NCBI GenBank assembly: GCA_017302135.1
Contig: JAFLDZ010000019.1
Span: 1-64,000, forward strand
Length of the DNA stretch: 64,000 nucleotides
Direction of reading: 5' to 3'
Source: Lysobacterales bacterium
GTDB lineage: Bacteria; Pseudomonadota; Gammaproteobacteria; Xanthomonadales; Xanthomonadaceae
The notes below the pieces were generated by a model. It was given only the letters and a program-made list of their open reading frames with translations, was not told the DNA's origin and searched no databases. Below are positions 20,676-30,012 of the stretch, one piece after another; position 1 is the first letter of the stretch; every line of letters begins with the position of its first letter. The translations under genes were made by a program, and so were the position numbers.

Positions 20676-21353
20676 ATGAATAAGAAATTTGTTTTTATGC
20701 TCGTGGCTTTATTATCAACGCCATTACTTTATTTTGCGGCAAACTATGGCATTGAAAAGAATAATAATTCTAATGCCGTAAAGAAAAACACAGCTCTGTC
20801 TGCCAGTGCGGAGATATTCGAGAATATTGCAGAATCAGCTCGAGTAATGAAGCCTAAAGAATTTTACGAGGCCATGTCGCGCCATGAAGGCAATAAGGCT
20901 GGAATTCGCTCGCTCCTGTCATCCGCACAGATTTCAGAAATTGATGAAATTACGGCATTGATCGGCACCGCATGGACTGATGGGGAAAAGTTGCAAGTTG
21001 CGCTTGGCGCTATAGAGGCTTACCGCTTTCTCGAAACCGCAATGAAAAGAGGCCCGAGCGATCTTCCTTTGAATGTTTCCATGCTGGATTATTCTGGATT
21101 CAAACTAACGATTCTCTCGAGCGCTAAGAATACGGACTGGAGCTCAATCGAATCGACGATAGATGATGCCAATCAGTGGTGGCAAACGCTTTCACCTCAA
21201 ATCAAAGATAGAGATTTACGGCAGGCCATGGACCGAACGATGCTTGCATTCCAGCAAGCATCTAGAAGCCGTGATAAAGCCATGCTCGTCTATGCGGCAG
21301 AAATGGATCTCATCCTTGTGGATGCACTCGAAAAAAGTTTTTTAGTGCATTGA
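20676..21353 (+). CDS. secreted/periplasmic hypothetical protein
   Basis: 225 aa. N-terminal signal MNKKFVFMLVALLSTPLLYF then an Asn-rich linker (KNNNSNA) and a helical, soluble body (FENIAESARVMKPKEFYEAM, LQVALGAIEAYRFLETAM, LRQAMDRTMLAFQQASRSR). No Cys and no known catalytic motif. It is clearly A+T-rich, like the adjacent PAP2 gene, and lies 12 bp before the ArnT-like gene, so it may be an accessory factor in lipid A modification. Unrecognised. Confidence 0.75.
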   Translation: MNKKFVFMLVALLSTPLLYFAANYGIEKNNNSNAVKKNTALSASAEIFENIAESARVMKPKEFYEAMSRHEGNKAGIRSLLSSAQISEIDEITALIGTAWTDGEKLQVALGAIEAYRFLETAMKRGPSDLPLNVSMLDYSGFKLTILSSAKNTDWSSIESTIDDANQWWQTLSPQIKDRDLRQAMDRTMLAFQQASRSRDKAMLVYAAEMDLILVDALEKSFLVH

Positions 21354-21365
21354 AAACCAAAGACT

Positions 21366-23072
21366 ATGAAATCTCTGCTGCATCATGAAAAGATTTTTAT
21401 TCTACTGTCACTGCTGGTAGCGCTAAGCTTGGGCGCAGGTATCGGTATTCGTGATCCTTCGCCTCCGGATGAGCCGCGCTTCGTGTTGTCGGCAAAGCAC
21501 ATGGTCGAATCCGGTGATTGGCTGGTGCCGCATCGTGGCAGAGAGTTCTATGCGGAAAAGCCGCCGGTGTTCATGTGGCTTCAAGCTACCGCTTATACGA
21601 TATACCCAAACTGGAAAATCGCCTTTCTTTTGCCATCGTTGCTTGCCGCGATGGGTGTGCTCTGGCTTACCTACGATTTGGCTCGCAGATTGTGGGGTAC
21701 ACAGACCGCGATATATTCTGCCGCAGCACTTTGGGTATGCATTCAATTCGGTTTGCAGGCGAAACGTGGGCAGATCGACATGGTGCTGGTGTTTATGTCG
21801 ACGCTCTCGCTCTGGGGGTTGCTCCGACATCTATTGCGCGGTCCTGCGTGGGGTCCGCTGTGGCTGGGCGCCTTTGCAGCCGGTGTGGGGACAGTGACAA
21901 AAGGGGTGGGATTTCTCCCGCTTCTTGTTTTTCTTCCCTGGCTTGTGACGCGTCGCTTTACGGCAGCACAACACTCGGTGCAACCAGTCAGCTTTTGGCG
22001 ATATGGTGTAGTGCCCATCGCGTTTGTCGCTGGCTGTGGTGTGTGGCTAGGCCCCCTTGCAATCGCTTTGATAGCTGATCCTGATCCGGCACTACGCGCC
22101 TATGCTGGCGAACTGTTGTTCAAGCAAACCAGTGAGCGATACGTCAATGCTTGGCACCATATCAAGCCAGTGTGGTACTACGTTCAAGTCATCATGACGC
22201 TCTGGCTTCCGGGAGCGCTACTGTTGCCGTGGCTGGCTTCCCGATGGTGGCAGCAAATCCGCGCAAAGCATTCAGATCATTGGGTTTTGCTGGGGTGGTG
22301 TCTGCTTGTGCTGATCTTTTTCAGCGCAAGTCCAGGAAAACGCGAGGTCTACATCTTTCCAATGCTGCCGGCGCTGTGTATTGCCGCTGCGCCGCTGCTG
22401 CCAGAATTACTTCAACGCCGAGGCGTTCAATGGATGCTTTCCGCATACGTTGGAATATTCTCGACTGCTTTTTTTATTCTTGGTTTGTCTGGTTTTTTTG
22501 AACTGAACCCGTGGGCGCAAAGTCTCGCAGATCAACGTGATATTCCCGCAACTGCAATGCGGAGTTTTGTTCTCTGGCTGCTTGCTGCTGGTATCGTCGG
22601 ATTATTGCTGCTCGGTTGGGGGCGTCTGAAAGACAGCAGCATGACTGTGGTTCTGTTCACTGCGGTTCTATGGACAACATATGGCCTTGGGCTGACGCCG
22701 TCGCTAGACGCTACAAGCTCAGCGAAGGCGTTGATGATGCGAGTAGGCGTGCGGATTGGGCCGCAGGCAGAGCTTGGCATGATCGCTTGGCGTGAGCAGA
22801 ACTTGCTGCAAGCAGATCGCCCTGTCGTTGATTTTGGTTTCAAGCAATCATGGCAGTCGCAGTGGGATCAGGCCAGCCGCTGGGTGATCGAATCCCCTCA
22901 GCATCGTTGGCTATTCGTGCTTGAAGAGGCATTGAGCCCTTGCGTGAACCAGGCGCAGGTTATCGCCATCGGTCAATCCAACCGTCGCGACTGGGTTTTG
23001 GTACCGGGCAGCGCAATTGTTGCGGGATGCAAAACGCCAAAACTGGCCGACACAGGCGAGGATGCTCTGTGA
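21366..23072 (+). CDS. ArnT-like glycosyltransferase (GT83/PMT type)
   Basis: 568 aa with about twelve membrane helices. The first periplasmic loop carries DEPRFVLSAKHMVESGDW and YAEKPPVFMWLQ, the acidic and KPP motifs of ArnT/PMT enzymes that use undecaprenyl-phosphate sugars. ArnT adds 4-amino-4-deoxyarabinose to lipid A. No arnBCADEF genes lie beside it, so the sugar could differ. Placement after eptA and PAP2 supports an outer-membrane target. Confidence 0.85.
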   Translation: MKSLLHHEKIFILLSLLVALSLGAGIGIRDPSPPDEPRFVLSAKHMVESGDWLVPHRGREFYAEKPPVFMWLQATAYTIYPNWKIAFLLPSLLAAMGVLWLTYDLARRLWGTQTAIYSAAALWVCIQFGLQAKRGQIDMVLVFMSTLSLWGLLRHLLRGPAWGPLWLGAFAAGVGTVTKGVGFLPLLVFLPWLVTRRFTAAQHSVQPVSFWRYGVVPIAFVAGCGVWLGPLAIALIADPDPALRAYAGELLFKQTSERYVNAWHHIKPVWYYVQVIMTLWLPGALLLPWLASRWWQQIRAKHSDHWVLLGWCLLVLIFFSASPGKREVYIFPMLPALCIAAAPLLPELLQRRGVQWMLSAYVGIFSTAFFILGLSGFFELNPWAQSLADQRDIPATAMRSFVLWLLAAGIVGLLLLGWGRLKDSSMTVVLFTAVLWTTYGLGLTPSLDATSSAKALMMRVGVRIGPQAELGMIAWREQNLLQADRPVVDFGFKQSWQSQWDQASRWVIESPQHRWLFVLEEALSPCVNQAQVIAIGQSNRRDWVLVPGSAIVAGCKTPKLADTGEDAL

Positions 23073-23207
23073 ATTTCATACGCCTACTGTATAAAGCGTT
23101 TGTAGCAGAAACGAAGAGTCTCATGCCTTCGATATAACCTTGGATCTTTAGTTCTTCCTCAATAGTCGCATCTACCTATCACCCCTTAGCACATTGACAG
23201 GTGGCAC

Positions 23208-23975
23208 ATGGACACGAATCAAGTTTCTGCGTTGAGCAAAGTTCCGGCGGTTACACTCGGGTTCTGGATCATCAAGATTCTGGCGACCACCCTTGGCGAG
23301 ACCGGCGGCGATGCGATGTCGATGTCGATGGGGCTCGGCTACCTGATGAGCACCGGCATTTTCATGGTGGCGTTCGTTGCGGCCGTCATGGCACAGATCG
23401 CAGCTGATCGCTACCGTCCTTGGTTGTATTGGACCACAATCATCGCCTCGACGACCGTGGGCACCACCTTGGCCGACTTCGCAGATCGCTCCCTCGGAAT
23501 CGGATATTTGGGTGGCTCGGTTCTCTTGCTTGGTCTGTTACTGACCTCGTTGTTCGTATGGCATCGCACACTCGGATCAGTGGACGTCAACACCGTGAGC
23601 ACTCCGAAGTCTGAGTTCTTCTACTGGCTGACGATCATGTTTTCGCAGACGCTGGGCACCGCTTTGGGTGACTGGACCGCAGACAGTGCTGGACTCGGCT
23701 ATGGAGGCGCTGCGTTGGTATTCGGTGGCCTGCTCTTGCTGGTCGTCGGCGCCTATTTGTGGACGCGGGTCTCCCACACATTGCTGTTCTGGGCTGCCTT
23801 CATCCTGACTCGACCTTTGGGCGCCGTGGTTGGCGACTTCCTGGACAAGCCGGTCGCCCAAGGCGGTATGGCATTGAGTCGTTACACCGCGACCGCTGTT
23901 CTGCTGGCGCTGATCGTCATTGGCATTGCCTTGCAGGCGAGACGAGCCGCACTGGCGCAGAATCGAGCCGCTTAA
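23208..23975 (+). CDS. COG4705-type repeat membrane protein
   Basis: 255 aa, eight or so membrane helices arranged as four related units. The repeated signature appears as KILATTLGETGGD, IIASTTVGTTLADF, MFSQTLGTALGDW and ILTRPLGAVVGDF: a polar T/S-x-x-x-G-(D/E) helix in each quarter. This matches the uncharacterised COG4705 membrane family. Internal pseudo-symmetry suggests a transporter or channel for small ions; substrate unknown. Confidence 0.75.
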   Translation: MDTNQVSALSKVPAVTLGFWIIKILATTLGETGGDAMSMSMGLGYLMSTGIFMVAFVAAVMAQIAADRYRPWLYWTTIIASTTVGTTLADFADRSLGIGYLGGSVLLLGLLLTSLFVWHRTLGSVDVNTVSTPKSEFFYWLTIMFSQTLGTALGDWTADSAGLGYGGAALVFGGLLLLVVGAYLWTRVSHTLLFWAAFILTRPLGAVVGDFLDKPVAQGGMALSRYTATAVLLALIVIGIALQARRAALAQNRAA

Positions 23976-24044
23976 TACATGACGCAGTGCAGCCGATGCA
24001 GCCAGTCATCGTCTGACTCGACGCAACCCGTCAGGAGGTGAAGC

Positions 24045-24476
24045 ATGACCGAAACCGGATGGTTCCAATGGGCGGTGCTGTCGGCATTCTTCGCCGCGCT
24101 GACCGCGATCTTCGCCAAGATCGGTCTCGCCGGGGTAGATTCTGACCTCGCAACGCTGATCCGAACTGCCGTTATCTTCGCGGTGCTTTGCCTCTTCGTG
24201 CAGGCCACCGGGAAATGGACCGATCCAACGACGCTTTCGGGGAAGACGTGGACGTTCCTGGTCCTATCGGCGCTGGCGACGGGCGCGTCGTGGGTCTGCT
24301 ATTTCCGCGCGCTCAAACTCGGCGAAGCCTCGAAAGTCGCACCGGTCGATAAGTTGAGCGTGGTTCTGGTCGCAATCCTGGCGTTCGCTATGCTTGGCGA
24401 GCGGCCGTCTTCGCGGGAGTGGATCGGTATCGTTTTCGTCGCCATTGGTGTCTTGATACTTGGACTGAAACGTTAA
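24045..24476 (+). CDS. EamA-family single-domain transporter
   Basis: 143 aa, five helices, with strong ribosome site AGGAGGTGAAGC before ATG 24045. It has the EamA/DMT sequence pattern (FFAALTAIFAKIGLAGVDSD, GASWVCYFRALKLGEASKVA, LSVVLVAILAFAMLGERPSS). Full EamA proteins have two such domains; the half-length ones probably work as dimers, as in small multidrug or undecaprenyl-Ara4N flippases. Coming after an ArnT-like gene, a lipid-sugar flippase role is conceivable but unproven. Confidence 0.85.
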   Translation: MTETGWFQWAVLSAFFAALTAIFAKIGLAGVDSDLATLIRTAVIFAVLCLFVQATGKWTDPTTLSGKTWTFLVLSALATGASWVCYFRALKLGEASKVAPVDKLSVVLVAILAFAMLGERPSSREWIGIVFVAIGVLILGLKR

Positions 24477-26035
24477 ACCATCGCCCTGATCCTGGATGCG
24501 GCTCTGCCACCATAGGGAGCCCGCCTTTCCCCGACCACGCCCCATTGCGCTACGCTGCGATCCGGCGTGAGAGAGCGTTTGGATTTCACGTACTCTGGCT
24601 GCGCCAATCCGACAGTGATAACCGCGCTCTGCGGACCCGACGATCCCTGCCTTTCGCAGGGTTTCGCGTTTTGGCCTTCGACTTGGCGCTCACCGCAGCT
24701 GAGCCGGTCTGGCGAAGTTTTCGCCACTATTCCCTCTCCCCTCTCCCTCCCCTTTGCGTCACTCTTGTCGAATGCAAGCGATGGTTTGTGGTGGTTCAGT
24801 TCGAATGAACCTGCCTCGCATGAGCGGACGCCAATGAAGTACGGGGTCGGTTCGGCAAATTTCATGGCGGTATCTGAGAGGGACACTACGGTCACGTCCT
24901 GCCTGGGTGACCACGAGGCTGGCCAGATCGGGTGCACGACCCCCTGCCGGTTTCCGAACCGCCCCGTTCAAGCCGTTGAAACTGAGACACCACCAAGGTC
25001 CGCGTCAAGCCACGCTGCCGATACGGCTTCGCCATCGTGGATGGGCAAGCCGGCGTCACCGGCGCGCTGCAAAGCGGTTGCCACTACATTCGAAATTGCA
25101 AGCTCCGAATCGGATGAGCTGAGGTCAATCGGGAGCGCAACGTTCGTTCCAGTCGCTGCGGTTGTTCATGGCACGCGGGAAGCACACCAGGAGGCCCGCG
25201 TTTACGCGGCATCGCCGCGCAAGCGGCAAGCGTCGGATCTTCCGGATCATTCGCAGATCGCCGCTCGGGCTGGAGTTGATCGCCCGACCACAGGTATCGA
25301 TGAGCGATTTCCGGAATTTCGTACTGCGTCCACCTCGCGGCTTCTCGGCAAATCTTCTTTCGTGGGTGGGCAACACACCAGTCCAGAAGCAACTTCTTTT
25401 CGAGAAGCCACAATACTTGTATATCCGCAGTTTGGCGCGATACCCTGCAGCAGGACTTTCTGCGGAAAAAGTGCGATATTGATGGAGCACGCATGGTTTC
25501 GAAGCCGTGATTCGCAAGCCCCGGCGAAAGACCGCCGGCATCGTGGAGTCGGTTGACCGTCACTGCGTGATCGGGTGAGAATCGAGACGGTCTGAGGGTG
25601 GTCGTTCGAGGCGCGTCGTTGGTATGGCCTCGGAATCCGGCAAAGCACTTGTCGGGACGGGCGGCGGCACTCGATTGCTTCGTAATTGTCAGGGAATGAA
25701 TGAGGATCTGCAGACCAACGAAACGGATCCATACTGCAAGGCTCGGGACGAGAGCCGGCGCCCCGTGGCCGCATCGACGGCTCCATGCCATACCGATGAT
25801 GATGATGATGCGCCGAGCGCACCGGTTCGGACGTGTTCGGTTAGCGTTGCAATCAACGTTCGATCCAGTGGTCATGAGCATGACCGAGCGTAAGAGCGAG
25901 TCGGACCGGGTTTACGTATGTCGGCATGTCGAATGCCTTGCGGAAGCAAGGCGGCGCAGGCGCGACCGCAAGCCGCAAGGGTGCTGCCGGAACGAAATGG
26001 TCCGGGGTGAATATTGGCCAAAGTAGAGTGTCGCT
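24477..26035. other. 1.56-kb gap with no convincing gene
   Basis: Several long open frames occur on both strands, as expected from high GC, but none has a recognised domain, good start and normal composition together. The left part carries the second copy of the diverged terminator repeat. A (GAT)5-type run occurs at 25795-25810. The region separates the envelope cluster from the metabolite locus and may hold the promoter for 26036 onward. Confidence 0.5.
24645..24692 (+). terminator. terminator hairpin within diverged repeat (copy 2)
   Basis: CCCTGC (24645-24650) pairs with GCAGGG (24656-24661), followed by TTTCGCGTTTT and then GACTTGG and CTCA, matching 2016-2065. Farther-out resemblance (CTGCGAT and CTGGCTGC upstream; GCCACT, CCTCTC and TGCAAGCGAT downstream) suggests the two copies share ancestry over perhaps 200 nt. 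It lies downstream of the EamA gene and could end that transcript. Confidence 0.55.
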
Positions 26036-27610
26036 GTGAACGTTGAGCAGATGCAGAACCAGTCCGCCGCCGATGATGCCTACGAGGTCGGCCTCAGTAA
26101 GGTTCGCGAGGCGGTCATCAGCTCGCATTTTATGCATCGGCTCTCTGAAAATTCCGATTTGCGGCTCTATCGACAAGACCATTTCGATACGCTGCGTCTG
26201 GACATCGACGAAACAGCGTTGGAGAGCCGGCTGCTTCCGATCCTCAAAACGGCATGCGCGACCTATTGCCAGCGTCGCGTCGACGCGGCGCGGCGGCGTG
26301 CGCGCGAGCAGTTCAGGGATTACGGCTGCGATTCGGCCCAGGATGTCGGAGCATCGGAGTTCATCACGGAAGCGATTTTCGACAAGGAATTCTCGCGGAA
26401 CGGAACGCGTTACAACGAGAAGAAGAGGCTGAATCAGCAGCTGAAGTCCCTGATTCGAGCCCAGCAGCCGATCGAGATGGTCATCCCCGCCCTTCCGTTC
26501 AAGATCCCTTCTCCACTGAAATCCCGGGGCGCGCAGCCGGATCTTGGCGAAGTCAACTTCCTGCTGAGCCTGTACGAAATCACCAGGGTGGTGGAGAGTC
26601 TCTACGAGCCCGAGGCGTCTGGCCGCTCGCACGGGCTGGCGACTTTCACGATCGTCTCGGACGGACTCCGTTTCAACGAAGCTGTCAACAAGCCGAATGA
26701 TGACATCGAACGATATCAGTCGGCTCTGATGGATTGGGTTCGGCGACTTGGGCTGGAAGCCTACATCCGCATCGTCGACTACAAGAGCCTCCTGCGCGAC
26801 CATCTTTCGGAAGAGGACCAGAACGAGAAAAATCGCTTGTTCCAGGCGGCTCACGCGGACTATTCCAGAACCCTGTGGCCGATATTCGACCCTTACAACG
26901 TCGTCGATTCGCTAGAGGCTGCGGCGCGCGTGGAGCTGGACCCGGAGTTGGAAAACCCGCAAGGCAGATTCGTTTCGCTGCTCAAGTCGCTGATCTTCAC
27001 CGTTAACTACCGGACGCTGCAGAATCTCGATGGCGTCTCCGAACCGGTGCGTGCGGAATTGTATCGGGAGCTGACCACGCGCATCTTTCAACCCTATGCT
27101 CGAATCGGAAGAACCGATTTTTCGGTCGCCGCGTCGGAGCCGCACCATTGCGCATCGCGTGCTGATTTGTCGCCCGACTTCATGGAACGCCTGCGGCAAT
27201 CGATGTTGTATGAAGTCTGGGAAGCGGCGATTTGTTACATCTCCGAAATCAAGAGCGATCGCGATCGTGAACAGGACCCGATCCTCGCATGTCTACCCGC
27301 GGGCTTGCGCTGGACAATCCATCGGAAGCGAGGACAGATCGCGATAGCGACTCCGCCCATCCTCGGAATGGCGGTGCAGGCCTGGGCTGGAAGCGCTGTT
27401 TTCAGGCCCGCTGGAAAGGACAAGATCCGGCTCTGCAGCCTGCCGGCTCTGCTGTTGGAGTCTTCCGGGGCGATACCGGTCGCGATGAAGTCCTATGCCG
27501 ACAGCAGCGGCCAGCCGTTGTTCTATGTCGACAGCCAGCTCGGGGTGAGCGATATCGACGATTTGCTGACAGCGCTGGACAGCGCCTTCACCCGTCAGCG
27601 CTTCAGTTGA
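26036..27610 (+). CDS. DIT1/PvcA-type isocyanide synthase relative
   Basis: 524 aa from GTG 26036. The middle holds the DIT1/PvcA signature: IPALPFKIPSPLK, QPDLGEVNFLLSLYEI and TFTIVSDGLRFNEAVN, then IRIVDYKSLL. These match the conserved (A/F)P-K, PD-GE and SDG blocks. PvcA/IsnA enzymes convert the amine of Tyr or Trp to an isocyanide using ribulose 5-phosphate. About 200 C-terminal residues are additional to the core and unrecognised. It opens a plus-strand run of biosynthetic genes. The substrate could differ from known members. Confidence 0.75.
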   Translation: MNVEQMQNQSAADDAYEVGLSKVREAVISSHFMHRLSENSDLRLYRQDHFDTLRLDIDETALESRLLPILKTACATYCQRRVDAARRRAREQFRDYGCDSAQDVGASEFITEAIFDKEFSRNGTRYNEKKRLNQQLKSLIRAQQPIEMVIPALPFKIPSPLKSRGAQPDLGEVNFLLSLYEITRVVESLYEPEASGRSHGLATFTIVSDGLRFNEAVNKPNDDIERYQSALMDWVRRLGLEAYIRIVDYKSLLRDHLSEEDQNEKNRLFQAAHADYSRTLWPIFDPYNVVDSLEAAARVELDPELENPQGRFVSLLKSLIFTVNYRTLQNLDGVSEPVRAELYRELTTRIFQPYARIGRTDFSVAASEPHHCASRADLSPDFMERLRQSMLYEVWEAAICYISEIKSDRDREQDPILACLPAGLRWTIHRKRGQIAIATPPILGMAVQAWAGSAVFRPAGKDKIRLCSLPALLLESSGAIPVAMKSYADSSGQPLFYVDSQLGVSDIDDLLTALDSAFTRQRFS

Positions 27611-27621
27611 CCACGAGAAAT

Positions 27622-28257
27622 ATGGACATGACGTTCGAATTGCCGCTCAGACTCCAGGGCGATCTCGTGATCCTCGAGAAACTGGAGCCTTCGCATCGAG
27701 AGCCGCTCAGGGCGGCCGCGCAGGGCGACGATGCCATCTGGACGTACTTCCCGCTGAACTACAATGGCGCTGGCGAGCACTTCGACGAGTGGTTTGACTA
27801 CACGACAGAACAGCTTGAACAAGGTAGGCACTTTCCATTCGCCGTAAGGCGTCGGAGCGACAGCCGGATCATCGGAACGACGCGCTACTACGATCTGGTC
27901 AGCGATCACAAACGGCTTGCGATCGGGTCCACCTGGTACTCGATGGAGGTCAGAGGGTCGCTCATCAACTCCGAGGTTCGCTTGCTGACGCTCGGTTACG
28001 CATTCGAGCGTCTCGACGTGAACCGGGTGGAAATGATCACCGATCCTCGGAACATGAACTCCCGCGCCGCGATGCGCATTCTTGGCGCCACGCAAGAGGG
28101 CATCATGCGCAGCCATTTGATCTATCGCGACGGCAGAATACGCGACTCGATACTCTTCAGCATCATCCGCAGCGATTGGCCGGCGGTGAAGAAGAGGCTT
28201 TGCGAGAGACTCGAAACCGTCGCGCCAGAATCACCAGGCCGAACGATGAGCGGCTGA
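27622..28257 (+). CDS. GNAT N-acetyltransferase (RimJ/RimL type)
   Basis: 211 aa, 11 nt after the isocyanide-synthase gene. GNAT fold: LVILEKLEPSHREPLRAAA at the N-terminus, SRIIGTTRYYDLV and AIGSTWYS (beta4), YAFERLDVNRVEMITDPRN, then NSRAAMRILGATQEGIMRSH, the RimL-type acyl-CoA loop. It acylates an amine, perhaps of a pathway intermediate. Its closeness to the first gene argues for the same operon. Confidence 0.88.
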   Translation: MDMTFELPLRLQGDLVILEKLEPSHREPLRAAAQGDDAIWTYFPLNYNGAGEHFDEWFDYTTEQLEQGRHFPFAVRRRSDSRIIGTTRYYDLVSDHKRLAIGSTWYSMEVRGSLINSEVRLLTLGYAFERLDVNRVEMITDPRNMNSRAAMRILGATQEGIMRSHLIYRDGRIRDSILFSIIRSDWPAVKKRLCERLETVAPESPGRTMSG

Positions 28258-28331
28258 TCGCGGATAGAACAAGCCAGCCCGACCGGAACGGATTTTCCGG
28301 AAGCAGGACCTCAGACAACAAGCCAGCGCCC

Positions 28332-29480
28332 ATGAACCCATTCGTCCCTACCCCGCATGCCGATGAGCGGCTGCACATTCTCATCTCGCGCGGCATCGAA
28401 TGCGTCTCGCACATCGACGCCGACGTGAGCGGACTGGTCGATTCTGCCGTCATCGAGCGCCATCTGCAGCGACCCAACGCGCTTTCGATCTTCGTGGCGC
28501 CAGCCCCGCCGCCAGTAGACCGGGTAAGGCACGAGCAGCCCACGCGATCGTTCATCGCCAGCGGTCCGTGGACGAGGCCTCTGCTCGAGATGGAGGGGAA
28601 TGGCGTCGACGCTTGCTATCGGGCGTTGCACCGTGCGATTTCGGCGGATGTGGACACGCCGGAAATCAGTGTTTACAACGGTGTCGCAGCGGTGGAGGGC
28701 GATCTCGGTCGCCCGAGCGTCGAGTTCGTCATCCCCCATATGGGGTCGCGCGCCCACCTCGACGTCTGCCTGGCTGGTGTCGTTTCCCAGACAATGGATT
28801 GCATCGCCTCGGTATGCCTCGACGAGCCCTCCGATTGGCGGCCCAAGCATGGGGATGCAAGGATTCGCCAGTATCTTGCGGTCGATCCTCCCGTGGGCCC
28901 TTACGCCATACGACAGTATCTGGCGATGAATTCGGTGGCGGAATATCTGGCGTTTCAGGACTCGGACGACTATTCGTTGTCGTCGCGGTTGACGGAGCTG
29001 CTGACTGCTTGCGTCCAGCAAAACGCCGACAGCGCCGGCTGTCACGAACTCAGGCTGGACGAAATCGAGCAGGCCGTCATACCTGTCAGATTCCCGCTCA
29101 ATGTCAATGAAGCACTCAAGGACGTCGTTGGCCATCCGCAGCTGTTTCCGACGACGGTGACGAGGACCGATACATTCAAGCGGATCGGCGGGCTTTCGAC
29201 CATTCGCAAGTTCGGCGGCGATTCCGAGTATCTGATGCGATCTTACTTTTTCACTCGCATCATCAACATCGACCGCTTCCTCTACATTCGCCGTAGACGC
29301 GAGGGTTCTCTCACGACAGCTCCTGAAACCGCGTTGGGAACGCCCATCCGGAACGAACTGTGGCGGACCTGGAGAGAGGATTTCGAAAGCATCAAGCGCG
29401 GACAGCTCGCACTGGAGGATTCCTCGCTGGCGTTGCGCCATGGCGCCGCAGTGGAAATCGTTCCCGTCGATGCTGTCTAG
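28332..29480 (+). CDS. GT2-like glycosyltransferase
   Basis: 382 aa from ATG 28332. The N-terminal 130 residues are unassigned. Then SVEFVIPHMGSRAHLDVCLAG, a GT-A entry strand, and LAFQDSDDYSLSSRL, the acidic metal-binding motif of family 2 enzymes. FPTTVTRTDTFKRIGGL and FGGDSEYLMRSYF resemble the acceptor-side E/D motif. It is soluble, so it may glycosylate a small molecule or protein rather than a lipid. Confidence 0.75.
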   Translation: MNPFVPTPHADERLHILISRGIECVSHIDADVSGLVDSAVIERHLQRPNALSIFVAPAPPPVDRVRHEQPTRSFIASGPWTRPLLEMEGNGVDACYRALHRAISADVDTPEISVYNGVAAVEGDLGRPSVEFVIPHMGSRAHLDVCLAGVVSQTMDCIASVCLDEPSDWRPKHGDARIRQYLAVDPPVGPYAIRQYLAMNSVAEYLAFQDSDDYSLSSRLTELLTACVQQNADSAGCHELRLDEIEQAVIPVRFPLNVNEALKDVVGHPQLFPTTVTRTDTFKRIGGLSTIRKFGGDSEYLMRSYFFTRIINIDRFLYIRRRREGSLTTAPETALGTPIRNELWRTWREDFESIKRGQLALEDSSLALRHGAAVEIVPVDAV

Positions 29481-30012
29481 CAGGGCGCTGTATCTCCGAT
29501 CGCGATCGCCGGGGAAGGAGTCCGGATGCGTTGCCCGCGACACGGACAGCGGGGAGAGTCCGCCAATGACCTTGATGTCGTAATTCGAGCCGTACCATGG
29601 AGTCGTCGGGCAAGACCGCGCGTGCCGAAAGCGGTTGAGGCGGGAGCGCAGTCTTTGCTACGATCCGTGACCATACGGTGATCGGTAGGCAGTTGGTTTC
29701 GGCGCTGCCATTGCATAGTTTGGCTTTCCCGATTTCCTGCCGAAACCGAATGGATGCACCAACCATATGCTGCGCCGGGCTTCATGCACGGAAGACATCT
29801 GATCATCGCCCGCCGCCCCGGGTTTCAGCCCACGGGAAGCGGACGTCCCCGTCTGCGGCGAGCCCGGCATTGCTGCGGCGCGACGTTCGCGGGTCATGCG
29901 GTGGCGCCGAACATCGAAAGAACGACAACATCGCCGTGAACTCGCATCGATATGCCCGGGCTCCGATCCGCGCCCTGCTCGAATCCACGGTTCCAGCGCA
30001 AGGAAAGTTGAC
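29481..30012 (+). promoter_or_regulatory. 532-bp gap, possible control region
   Basis: No gene is visible. GGTTTCGGC (29695-29703) and GCCGAAACC (29739-29747) are perfect nine-base inverted arms, and just before them is a near-palindrome GATCCGT/ACGGTGATC around 29662. These could be operators or a leader hairpin for the FkbK-FkbH genes that start at 30013; this is inferred. Confidence 0.3.

Noticed and set aside
24760..24815. GGTTCAGTTCGAATGAACC as part of a tRNA
   Set aside because: It is a short palindrome resembling a T-arm, but no cloverleaf can be drawn around it; no tRNA or rRNA gene was found in the window.
25795..25810. GAT trinucleotide run as a CRISPR or satellite repeat
   Set aside because: Only five units with no spacers; a minor simple repeat. 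No CRISPR array was seen in the window.
25084..25881. 265-codon minus-strand frame in the 24.5-26.0 kb gap
   Set aside because: Composition is biased, no domain or good start is seen, and three overlapping frames compete there.
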